This document shows positions 7,503 to 17,441 of a stretch of 64,000 nucleotides of DNA, one piece after another. Position numbers and translations under genes: made by a program. The stretch is from assembly GCA_027493055.1 (NCBI GenBank), contig JAPUDO010000019.1:1-64000 (forward strand), written 5' to 3'. The notes beneath the pieces were generated by a model. It did no database searches. It had not been told where the DNA came from and was given only the letters and a program-made list of their open reading frames with translations. The DNA is from Niabella sp. (GTDB lineage: Bacteria; Bacteroidota; Bacteroidia; Chitinophagales; Chitinophagaceae). Numbering within the stretch: the first letter of the stretch is position 1; every line of letters begins with the position of its first letter.

Positions 7503-10500
7503 TTATTTTTGATGCTCCCATTTTTTTCTTTCTGTCATATAGTATACCAACGGAACCACAATTAACGTGAGTAGTGTGGAGACGATAGCGCCGAACACTA
7601 AAGAGATGGCCAGCCCCTGGAAGATTGGATCGAAAAGGATAACAACGGCACCAATAACTACTGCTCCTGTTGTTAATAAAATTGGAGTAGTTCTTACAGC
7701 GCCGGCTTCAATAATAGCCTGTTTTATAGGTATTCCGTCATTCAGCCTTATTTCTATAAAGTCTATAAGCAGTACCGAGTTTCTAACCATCACGCCTGCA
7801 AGCGCTATCATTCCTATGAAAGAAGTTGCCGTAAAAAATGCCCCCAGAAGCCAGTGCCCCAGCACAATTCCTATAAGTGAAAGCGGAATGGCTACCATCA
7901 TTACTATGGGTGTTTTAAAGTTCTGGAACCAGCCAACAATCAGCATGTAGATAATGATGATCACTACTGCGAATGCAGCGCCTAAGTCTCTGAATACTTC
8001 AAGAGTAACCTGCCATTCGCCGTCCCATTTTACAGTATAATTACTTTCGTCTTCGGGCTGGTTCATATATAACTCGTTCATGGTGTAACCTGAAGGAAGT
8101 TTGATTTTCTGAAGCTTTTCATCCATGCCCAAAATTGCATAAGCCGGGCTTTCCAGTTTTCCTGCCATGTCTGCAAGTACATACACCACGCGTTTCTGAT
8201 CTTTCCTGTAAATGGTTTTGTCAAGTTCTTTTTCCTGCACTTTTACCAAATCCCCTGCAGGTATCATTCCCATCTGCCCTTTAATCTTCAGGTCGGTAAT
8301 ATCCTGAATATTGGACTTATCGGCGTTGTTCAACTTCATTACAATATCAATCGGGTCGCTTGATTTTTCGTCATATAAATTTCCAATTGGATGCTGCCCT
8401 ATTAAGTAAGTGATGTTGCCCACAATTTGTTGTGGTGACACACCGTTTAACATGGCCTTTTCTTTATCGGGGACCAACTTAAATTCTTTTTGTGGCGCCT
8501 CAACCATCCAGTCAATGTCAACCACATCGTTTGTTTTTTTAAGAATATTTTCTACCTCTTTGGCTACTTTTACCTGGCCTTCATAATCAGGGCCGTAAAT
8601 TTCAGCAACAATTGTTGATAGTACAGGAGGCCCGGGAGGTACCTCAACTATCTTTACGTTGGCTCCATATTTTGCAGCAATCTTTTGAACTTCCGGACGT
8701 ATTTTTTTAGCTACATGGTGGCTTTGTTCTTTTCGGTTTTCTTTATGTGATAAATTTACCTGGATGTCCGCGCTGTTGCTGCTGCCGCGCAAATCGTAAT
8801 GCCGTACCAATCCATTAAATGTAATAGGCGCTGAAGATCCTACATAGCTTTGATAGTTCACCACTTCGGGAACGGTTTTCAGGTACTGTGCGATATCCTG
8901 CGAAACTGCGCTGGTTCTTTCCAGGGTTGTACCTTCGGGCATATCAACCACTACCTGTATTTCATTCTTATTATCGAAAGGAAGCATTTTTACAGCCACC
9001 CATTTAGTAAAGAATGCAATTACGGATATTAGCAATAACACGCCCGTAACGCCCATCATTATCCCTCTTTTTGATTTTGAGTGTAAGAGGGGCAGTTCCA
9101 GTTTTTTATAGATTTTGTAGATCCTGTTGGTTTCCAGCCCCTGCCCTTCTTTGTGCTGTTGCTCTCCTTTAACTTTTAATAAATGATATCCCAGGTAGGG
9201 CGTTACGGTTAAGGCTACAAATAAAGATAGCATCATTGCAATTGAAGCCCCTATTGGCATTGGCGACATATAAGGCCCCATCATTCCTGATACGAAAGCC
9301 ATTGGTAAAATGGCGGCAATTACTGTAAATGTTGCCAAAATGGTTGGGTTGCCTACTTCATTTATAGCATAAATAGCCGCTTGTTTAAAAGGCAACTTTT
9401 TCATATGAAAGTGGCGGTGCATATTTTCTGCAATAATGATACTGTCGTCTACCACAATTCCAACAACAAAAACAAGGGCAAAAAGAGTGATCCTGTTCAG
9501 CGTATACCCTAAAATATAGTAACTGAAAAGCGTAAGCGCAAACGTAAGCGGAACCGAGAAGAATACCACTAAGCCGCCGCGCCATCCCATAGCCAGTATA
9601 ACCAACACGGTAACTGCTAAAATGGCCACACCTAAGTGCATCAGTAATTCCGAAACTTTGTGTGAAGCAGTTTCCCCATAATTCCGGGTTACTTCTAAAT
9701 GAACATCGTCCGGTAGCAATGTCTTTTTAAGATCATCCACTTTTGATAAAATCCGGCCGGAAATTTTCATAGCATCGGCACCTTTTACTTTAGATACCGA
9801 AATAGTAACAGCCGGATATTCTGATTTGTATTTTTTGCTGTTTTCAACAGCATTCCCATAACCGAAACTGACATAATTGGCAGGATCAGAAGGCCCGTCA
9901 ATTACCGTTGCAACCTGTTTTAAATAAACCGGCATATTTTGCGAAGTTCCAATAACCAGGTGTTCTACATCTTCTGCAGAATTTAGAAATTGCCCTGTTG
10001 TTAAAAGATACTCTACATCTTTGGAGTTGAATTTTCCTGATTGTGCACTTCCATTGTTTGCCTGAATCATCTGCATTGCGGAAAGCGCATCCACATTAAG
10101 TCCCGCCATTTTATCTTTGTCAACAATTACCTGCAACTGGCGGTTTCTTCCTCCAATGGTTTTGGTAACCGATACGTCTTTTATCTTTTTGATTTCCGAA
10201 GAAAGTTCTTCACCTATCTGGCGCAACTGGTAGTCATTATAATTGGGATTGTCGCTCCATAGTGTAAGCCCAAGCATCGGCACATCATCAATAGAACGTG
10301 TTTTTACCATCGGTTCCATTACTCCCTGGGGGAACATGTTTTTATGCTTCATCAGTTCATCATAAAGCTTAACATAAGAGCGTTCCATATCTTCACCCAC
10401 ATAAAACTGAACAATGAGCATGGCCTGGCCGTTCATGGCCATAGAATGAATGTGTTCTACTCCTTTAATATTGGAGATAACCTGCTCCAGTGGCTTTACC

Positions 10501-10703
10501 ACGCGGCTTTCAACCTCTTTAGGGCTGGCACCCGGATAGCCTACCATTACGTCCGCCATCGGTATAATGATCTGTGGCTCTTCTTCTCTTGGTATTAATG
10601 TTGAACTGTATATACCAATAATCATTAACCCTATCATCAACAAAATGGTAAGTTTTGAATTAATGAAAAACTCGGCAATACGTCCTGCGAATCCTTTTTC
10701 CAT
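7503..10703 (-). CDS. RND efflux pump, inner-membrane permease (AcrB/HAE1-like)
   Basis: Proton-driven antiporter subunit of a tripartite pump. 1066 residues fits the family. Visible: first helix after MEKGFAGRIAEFFINSKLTI, a large periplasmic porter domain, a helix block from about residue 345, the TM4 proton-relay pair in VVGIVVDDSIIIAENM, a second porter domain, and a final helix block with IALAGVMVRNSVLLIDFIE. The two halves are internally homologous. It is transcribed after the membrane-fusion gene (75-base gap) and the TolC gene, so export runs from cytoplasm or periplasm to outside. Substrate is not evident; the DD pair argues for the drug/solvent HAE1 group rather than the metal CusA group. 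Confidence 0.93.
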   Translation of the reverse strand: MEKGFAGRIAEFFINSKLTILLMIGLMIIGIYSSTLIPREEEPQIIIPMADVMVGYPGASPKEVESRVVKPLEQVISNIKGVEHIHSMAMNGQAMLIVQFYVGEDMERSYVKLYDELMKHKNMFPQGVMEPMVKTRSIDDVPMLGLTLWSDNPNYNDYQLRQIGEELSSEIKKIKDVSVTKTIGGRNRQLQVIVDKDKMAGLNVDALSAMQMIQANNGSAQSGKFNSKDVEYLLTTGQFLNSAEDVEHLVIGTSQNMPVYLKQVATVIDGPSDPANYVSFGYGNAVENSKKYKSEYPAVTISVSKVKGADAMKISGRILSKVDDLKKTLLPDDVHLEVTRNYGETASHKVSELLMHLGVAILAVTVLVILAMGWRGGLVVFFSVPLTFALTLFSYYILGYTLNRITLFALVFVVGIVVDDSIIIAENMHRHFHMKKLPFKQAAIYAINEVGNPTILATFTVIAAILPMAFVSGMMGPYMSPMPIGASIAMMLSLFVALTVTPYLGYHLLKVKGEQQHKEGQGLETNRIYKIYKKLELPLLHSKSKRGIMMGVTGVLLLISVIAFFTKWVAVKMLPFDNKNEIQVVVDMPEGTTLERTSAVSQDIAQYLKTVPEVVNYQSYVGSSAPITFNGLVRHYDLRGSSNSADIQVNLSHKENRKEQSHHVAKKIRPEVQKIAAKYGANVKIVEVPPGPPVLSTIVAEIYGPDYEGQVKVAKEVENILKKTNDVVDIDWMVEAPQKEFKLVPDKEKAMLNGVSPQQIVGNITYLIGQHPIGNLYDEKSSDPIDIVMKLNNADKSNIQDITDLKIKGQMGMIPAGDLVKVQEKELDKTIYRKDQKRVVYVLADMAGKLESPAYAILGMDEKLQKIKLPSGYTMNELYMNQPEDESNYTVKWDGEWQVTLEVFRDLGAAFAVVIIIIYMLIVGWFQNFKTPIVMMVAIPLSLIGIVLGHWLLGAFFTATSFIGMIALAGVMVRNSVLLIDFIEIRLNDGIPIKQAIIEAGAVRTTPILLTTGAVVIGAVVILFDPIFQGLAISLVFGAIVSTLLTLIVVPLVYYMTERKKWEHQK

Positions 10704-10777
10704 AATAATTTGAATGAATTAGTGGGAGATTTTGAAAACCTATTAATGCTTGATTTTTATATCTGTACGTTTTCAGA

Positions 10778-11866
10778 TCATCTCACCTGAATTTTTGCGC
10801 CATTGTATAATTTTCCGTTGTGAGAAACGATGTAAGGCTCTTTAGCTGTAAGCCCCGATTGAATTTCAACCTGGTCTCCAAAAGATTTCCCGGTTTTAAT
10901 CCACCGTAACACTGCTGTATTTTGCGAGCTTACCACATAAATCCCTGTAAGCTGTCCGTTTTCAACTAGTGCATATTTTGGCACCATTATATTTTCCTGA
11001 AAATCCTGCTCAAAATTTCCACTTTGTTTAAATGGGAACTGCACATTCACAAACATGCCCGGCAATAAACCAGATGCATTATGTATATTGATCTTTACTA
11101 TGTATTGGCCGCCTGTATGGGCTGCAGACCTGCTGATTTCTGAAACCGTTCCGGAAACGGTTTTATTCATGGACTTTAAAGTGGCATCAACCGGCATACC
11201 AGTCTTGATACGGGTGATCTGCTGTTCTGAAACCAAAACCTGCGCCTGCAAAGATGATGACGACTCGATAGTAAGCAAGGGCATACCGGGACTTGCCATA
11301 TCGCCCTGCTCTGCAAATTTTGCAGTAATGGTTCCGGATATGGGAGCGGCAATGTTCGTATATCTGTATTGGGCGTTCACTTCGTTCTTCATTTGTTGTG
11401 CAGCCTGTAATCCGGCTTGTGCCATTTCGTATCGTGCGCGCATGTCGTCCAGCTCTTTTTGCGATGCACTTTGGTTCTTATACAAATTCTGAAAACGCTC
11501 ATAATCTTTTTTAGCAATATTATATCCAGCCTGTGCCTGCGAAATCTGGGCGCTTGCCTGTCCGCCTTTAGCCTGTATATCTGCGGCGTTAATACTTACT
11601 AAAAGTTGTCCGGCCTTAACGTTTTGGCCAACTTCAGCTTTTAGAGAAGTGATGTATCCCATCATTCTGGTAGAAACGTTTACTGAGTTTTTTGCAACCA
11701 GTTTGCCGCTGGCTGTGGCGAAAGAGCCTGCGGCACCCAAAGAAGATTTGTTGACTGTTACGGATACCGGAGCTCCGGAAACTGCGGAGGGTTTGTCTTT
11801 GTTTGAAGAACAACTTGCAAGTAAAACAATTGCAGAAAATAGAAATGAATAGAGATATTTTTTCAT
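10778..11866 (-). CDS. RND efflux membrane-fusion (periplasmic adaptor) lipoprotein
   Basis: 362 residues. The signal ends in a lipobox (VLLASCSS, Cys19), so it is a lipoprotein bridging pump and outer-membrane channel. The barrel-sandwich lipoyl halves are seen at VSTRMMGYITSLKAEVGQNVK-type sequence near residue 65-90 and near 170-190 (APISGTITAKFAEQGD), separated by a coiled-coil hairpin rich in Q, A and K, then the beta-barrel and the membrane-proximal domain ending in VQPR-like strands. It sits between the TolC and permease genes in one operon. Confidence 0.92.
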   Translation of the reverse strand: MKKYLYSFLFSAIVLLASCSSNKDKPSAVSGAPVSVTVNKSSLGAAGSFATASGKLVAKNSVNVSTRMMGYITSLKAEVGQNVKAGQLLVSINAADIQAKGGQASAQISQAQAGYNIAKKDYERFQNLYKNQSASQKELDDMRARYEMAQAGLQAAQQMKNEVNAQYRYTNIAAPISGTITAKFAEQGDMASPGMPLLTIESSSSLQAQVLVSEQQITRIKTGMPVDATLKSMNKTVSGTVSEISRSAAHTGGQYIVKINIHNASGLLPGMFVNVQFPFKQSGNFEQDFQENIMVPKYALVENGQLTGIYVVSSQNTAVLRWIKTGKSFGDQVEIQSGLTAKEPYIVSHNGKLYNGAKIQVR

Positions 11867-11931
11867 TGTAAGTCTTTATGATTTTTTTATTGAGGATGAC
11901 ATTTTAAGCAGCTTATCTTTTTTATATGTAT

Positions 11932-13239
11932 TTACTGTTTCAAAAACGTAATGTATGCGGCAGCTGTGTTGTATTCAAATACGGCTTGCTGGTACTCCAG
12001 TTCTTTTTGCAACATTAATGTTTCAGCAGAAAGCAGGTCAGCAGATTTTTCTAACCCCTGGTCATAGCGGTTTTTGCGGATTCTATATGCTTCTTTTACA
12101 TGTTCCCATGCCTGATTTGTAAAAGATACTTTGTATGAAGCGTCAAGCACTGTTCTTACAGATTTGTTCAGCTCCAGCTGGCTCTGTTTGGTATATTGTT
12201 CCATCTCTATATGAGATTTGCTGCGTTGGGAGGTATATTTTGCCTGTTCGGATTTTGCCCTCAAACCGTCAAAAACATTCCATGATAACTGAAGTCCTAC
12301 CAAATAACCATTGGCTCCAAATTGAAAAATCTTATTGTCGTACATTTCCCAACTGCCAAATGCATTGAGTTTGGGTAAGTATTTGGCCTTTGAAGATTTT
12401 ATCATCCAGTCGTAAGTCTGCAGGGATTTGTTGTAGGCTTGTAAATCTTTTCTGTTAGAGTTGAGGCTGGCATTATTACCCGCTATATCACCTTCGTATT
12501 GCAGTGGTTCTGCGGGCTTCAGCACTTTTCCTTCGGCATCTTCGTTTAGCAAAAAATACAGATAATCCGATGCGTTCCTGATATTGGATGTTGCTGTTTG
12601 GAGCTGGCTTTCAATTTCGCTAACACGTACTTCCATATACAGTACTTCCGATTTCTGCACCATGCCGTTTTTATAATAGTTGTCTACCACTTGTTTATTG
12701 GCCAGTGTTGTTGCTTTGGCATTTTCCAAAGTTTCGCGCATCTTATAGGCCAGTTGAAGCATCATATAAGCTTTTAAGAGTTCGAAGCGGATGTACTCTT
12801 CTGTTCTTTCAGTTTTAATTTTTAAAACATCAGCTTTTACCTGTGCGGCCTTTTTTTGGTACACGGCATCCATATTAATAATGGGTTGCTGTAGCTCTAC
12901 TTTTGTTCCGAAATTGGAAATACTGTTAGGGTCATTGAGCTTTGCAGGATCAAAATCCATTGCAGTAATGCGCTCCTGGTTGAGCTTTGAACCAAAAGCC
13001 ATTAACGGGTTATTGGTATTGGTGAAAGTATAAGAAGCCACAACATTGGGAAGGTACATTGCCCTTGATGCCAAAAGTTCTTTTTCTGCGATATCCGTTT
13101 CGGCTTTCGCTGTTTTTAGCTGAAGGTTGCTGGCCATCCGTTTAGTTACCAGATCGGCTTTGGAAATAGTAATAGTTTCCTGAGAAAATGCTACAGTAAA
13201 AAGAAATAGAAAAACAATAGGGGTTAAAACAATTTTCAT
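11932..13239 (-). CDS. TolC-family outer-membrane efflux channel
   Basis: 435 residues from the ATG at 13237-13239 (MKIVLTPIVFLFLFTVAFSQ), chosen because it gives a clean signal peptide; the 23 residues upstream do not belong. Two outer-membrane efflux repeats are visible as long amphipathic helices with the internal duplication around NLQLKTAKAETDIAEKEL and YKVSFTNQAWEHVKEAYRIR, each followed by the characteristic RYDQGLEKSADLLSAE or YYKNGMVQKSEVLYME. It is first in the efflux operon. The start lies about 140 bases from the outer degenerate CRISPR repeat. Confidence 0.92.
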   Translation of the reverse strand: MKIVLTPIVFLFLFTVAFSQETITISKADLVTKRMASNLQLKTAKAETDIAEKELLASRAMYLPNVVASYTFTNTNNPLMAFGSKLNQERITAMDFDPAKLNDPNSISNFGTKVELQQPIINMDAVYQKKAAQVKADVLKIKTERTEEYIRFELLKAYMMLQLAYKMRETLENAKATTLANKQVVDNYYKNGMVQKSEVLYMEVRVSEIESQLQTATSNIRNASDYLYFLLNEDAEGKVLKPAEPLQYEGDIAGNNASLNSNRKDLQAYNKSLQTYDWMIKSSKAKYLPKLNAFGSWEMYDNKIFQFGANGYLVGLQLSWNVFDGLRAKSEQAKYTSQRSKSHIEMEQYTKQSQLELNKSVRTVLDASYKVSFTNQAWEHVKEAYRIRKNRYDQGLEKSADLLSAETLMLQKELEYQQAVFEYNTAAAYITFLKQ

Positions 13240-13376
13240 TCCATCTAAATTTTGATAAAAATAGGAGGACGTGATTTCCTGTACCGTAATGAATGTTACA
13301 TAAGCCATTATATCTGGCTAACAGACTTTGTTAAAGAGAATCGCACCGATTTATTGAATTGAACCAAAGAGGTGAT

Positions 13377-13422
13377 GAAGTGCTGTAACAATTACACTCC
13401 ATTAACTTTGGTCTTTGACAAC
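13377..13422 (+). repeat. degenerate CRISPR repeat at the cas2-distal end
   Basis: Only the last 22 bases (13401-13422) match the array repeat exactly; the 5' 24 bases are largely diverged. The -7 box TAACTTTG (13403-13410) survives while the -33 TTG does not. It is followed by a normal 30-bp spacer, so it still defines the first spacer. Loss at this end suggests the oldest end of the array. Confidence 0.85.
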
Positions 13423-15468
13423 ACCCGTGATATTAAGATCATGATTGATCGTGTTGTGAATTGCTTTCAATTTCAAATTAACTTTGGTCTTTGACAACAA
13501 ATGACCCCGTGAAGTATTCAACCCTGTAGTTGTGAATTGCTTTCAATTTCAAATTAACTTTGGTCTTTGACAACTCTTGATTATCATTTTCGGCATGTCT
13601 TGGCGTTGTGAATTGCTTTCAATTTCAAATTAACTTTGGTCTTTGACAACGGCGTTCAAATACTGTTCCCAGTGTTACAGTTGTGAATTGCTTTCAATTT
13701 CAAATTAACTTTGGTCTTTGACAACATACCCTCCGTCTTCTCCAATAGCTCCATTGTTGTGAATTGCTTTCAATTTCAAATTAACTTTGGTCTTTGACAA
13801 CGCGTTGTTCCGGATCTATTTGAATTACACCGTTGTGAATTGCTTTCAATTTCAAATTAACTTTGGTCTTTGACAACTGCGGGGCGTTGACACCTGCAGC
13901 AGGAAGTGTTGTGAATTGCTTTCAATTTCAAATTAACTTTGGTCTTTGACAACTATAATATGTACCACAGCGCTGATCACCTGTTGTGAATTGCTTTCAA
14001 TTTCAAATTAACTTTGGTCTTTGACAACACTTTTTCTGATTGATTTTTAAACATTTTGGTTGTGAATTGCTTTCAATTTCAAATTAACTTTGGTCTTTGA
14101 CAACAACTTCATTCCACTCCATCAGACAGCTACTGTTGTGAATTGCTTTCAATTTCAAATTAACTTTGGTCTTTGACAACTGAATACGCCATTTGAAGAG
14201 GGAGCCGACTGTTGTGAATTGCTTTCAATTTCAAATTAACTTTGGTCTTTGACAACACTCAATGAAAAATGTGACAAATGCCGCTTGTTGTGAATTGCTT
14301 TCAATTTCAAATTAACTTTGGTCTTTGACAACTAAAGAGCAATGAATAAAGAAGAAATACTGTTGTGAATTGCTTTCAATTTCAAATTAACTTTGGTCTT
14401 TGACAACAGCCGAGCAAATCAAAGAAGCGGGGTTTGAGTTGTGAATTGCTTTCAATTTCAAATTAACTTTGGTCTTTGACAACCCCCGCTTTCCATGGGC
14501 GGTAAAAGCGCCTGTTGTGAATTGCTTTCAATTTCAAATTAACTTTGGTCTTTGACAACAAATAATGGTGGCTGGCCTGGTGTAGGCAGTTGTGAATTGC
14601 TTTCAATTTCAAATTAACTTTGGTCTTTGACAACATCCAACGTGGTTGTATCTCCCGAATTGCTGTTGTGAATTGCTTTCAATTTCAAATTAACTTTGGT
14701 CTTTGACAACTAGCCCCGAAAAGGGCGTTTACCGCCTCTGGTTGTGAATTGCTTTCAATTTCAAATTAACTTTGGTCTTTGACAACGTCTGAATCGCGAA
14801 GACGGATATACTCACTGTTGTGAATTGCTTTCAATTTCAAATTAACTTTGGTCTTTGACAACATGGGATAAGCGTACTGAGCTTAATAGTAAGTTGTGAA
14901 TTGCTTTCAATTTCAAATTAACTTTGGTCTTTGACAACATCCTCCTTGTTTGGATTGCCCAACTTGAAGTTGTGAATTGCTTTCAATTTCAAATTAACTT
15001 TGGTCTTTGACAACATCTTAAATTACGGGCTGCAGCTTTGGGTGTTGTGAATTGCTTTCAATTTCAAATTAACTTTGGTCTTTGACAACCTTTCCCTTGC
15101 GGAAAATGTGTTTATTGTAGTTGTGAATTGCTTTCAATTTCAAATTAACTTTGGTCTTTGACAACACCGCCTATATTAATACCATCACCTACCATGTTGT
15201 GAATTGCTTTCAATTTCAAATTAACTTTGGTCTTTGACAACCCGCCTCTAAAGTTATACCCATCATCAGTAGTTGTGAATTGCTTTCAATTTCAAATTAA
15301 CTTTGGTCTTTGACAACCAAAAAATAGAATCACCAAAACGATTCCTGTTGTGAATTGCTTTCAATTTCAAATTAACTTTGGTCTTTGACAACATTATTGA
15401 ATCCATCGCCTTACAATTACCAGTTGTGAATTGCTTTCAATTTCAAATTAACTTTGGTCTTTGACAAC
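13423..15468 (+). CRISPR. type II-C CRISPR array, 27 intact repeats and 27 spacers
   Basis: The repeat is 46 bp, begins GTTGTGAATTGC and ends CTTTGACAAC, and I saw no difference between the 27 intact copies (first 13453-13498, last 15423-15468). Spacers are 30 bp except six of 29 bp (starting 13651, 13954, 14333, 14560, 15015 and 15318). The crRNA strand is plus, because the tracrRNA anti-repeat pairs with the repeat 5' part (18-19 continuous bases). Transcription therefore runs toward cas2, opposite to the cas operon. Uniform repeats suggest an active or recently active array. Confidence 0.97.
13454..13486 (+). promoter_or_regulatory. promoter contained in each CRISPR repeat (first intact copy shown)
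   Basis: Repeat bases 2-4 are TTG and bases 27-34 are TAACTTTG, 22 bases apart. That is the full Bacteroidota sigma-factor consensus (TTG, 17-23 bases, TAnnTTTG). Transcription would start near repeat base 40-42, just before the spacer. The same element recurs every 75-76 bp through all 27 repeats. Confidence 0.75.
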
Positions 15469-15518
15469 ACGTTTTGTCAAAACCCGCAACAGCAAAGGAT
15501 TTCAGGTTGTCAACAGAA

Positions 15519-15550
15519 TAAAAAAACGGGCTTTCCGCCCGTTTTTTTAT
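15519..15550. terminator. bidirectional terminator between CRISPR array and cas operon
   Basis: A 7-bp stem (AACGGGC with GCCCGTT, 5-base loop) is flanked by an A-run on one side and seven T on the other, so it can stop the plus-strand array transcript and the minus-strand cas transcript. Confidence 0.85.
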
Positions 15551-15586
15551 TTCTATACCTTCATTTTGTACTACTCTACCAAATTC

Positions 15587-16835
<1,249 letters not shown>

Positions 16836-16840
16836 ATAGC

Positions 16841-17437
16841 TTAAATTAGGTCGTTCTCCAGTTTCGTATATTCTTCGAAATAGATTTGCTTGTCTTGATG
16901 TAAGGTATTGTATTGTTCGAGATTCGTAAATAGCTGTTCTGTTAATCCAGGATAGGCATTGGGGAATGTCTTCCAGGAGATCCAGGGCCAACTGCTCATT
17001 TCTTTTACGAACCTATGTTTGACAGGGTTGAGATGAATGTACAGAATCAGACTACGCAAATAAGCATCATCTGTTACCTCCTTCCTTTTAAAATTCTTTA
17101 TAAATAAAGATCCACGCCTCTTATAAACTTTATTAAACGATTGCGTATAGCTGCTGAAAAAATTAGAAAACTGTTTACTTAAAAAAGCGCTGCGCTGCTC
17201 AAACTTTTCTAAAGTTTGGAACTTTAGAAAAGTTAATGCTACCGCTTCTTCGCTTTTTATTTTAACCAACAGATGAAAATGGTTCGGCATCAGGCACCAG
17301 GCGATCGTTTCAGCTATCGGGTCGATATGCAAATGATATTTTTTCAAAAAGTATTCGTAGTTCTTCTCCTCTTTAAACAGATTATCATCACCGTTGGCAT
17401 GGTTGTAAATATGATAATATGTTGAGAACTCAAGCAT
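16841..17437 (-). CDS. REP-associated tyrosine transposase (Y1, HUH) inside the cas operon
   Basis: 198 residues of the Y1 transposase/RAYT family, single-strand DNA nickases that act on palindromic REP elements. The HUH motif is at His53-Phe-His55 (CLMPNHFHLLVKI). The catalytic Tyr is most likely Tyr97 (SSYTQSFNKVYKRRGSLF), followed by the usual basic FKRKEV and RSLILYIHLNPVKH blocks. Length and motifs look intact. It starts 4 bases after the cas9 stop and ends 5 bases before the cas1 start, so it is co-transcribed with them and not flanked by visible ends of a mobile element. Whether it takes part in CRISPR function is unknown. Confidence 0.93.
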   Translation of the reverse strand: MLEFSTYYHIYNHANGDDNLFKEEKNYEYFLKKYHLHIDPIAETIAWCLMPNHFHLLVKIKSEEAVALTFLKFQTLEKFEQRSAFLSKQFSNFFSSYTQSFNKVYKRRGSLFIKNFKRKEVTDDAYLRSLILYIHLNPVKHRFVKEMSSWPWISWKTFPNAYPGLTEQLFTNLEQYNTLHQDKQIYFEEYTKLENDLI

Positions 17438-17441
17438 AAGT

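Noticed and set aside
15506-15514. GTTGTCAAC after the last repeat as another repeat
   Set aside because: Only 5-6 bases at each end match the repeat and the spacing (37 bases) is wrong.
16836-16991. Upstream start for cas1
   Set aside because: It lies inside the transposase gene; Cas1 homology starts at 16835.
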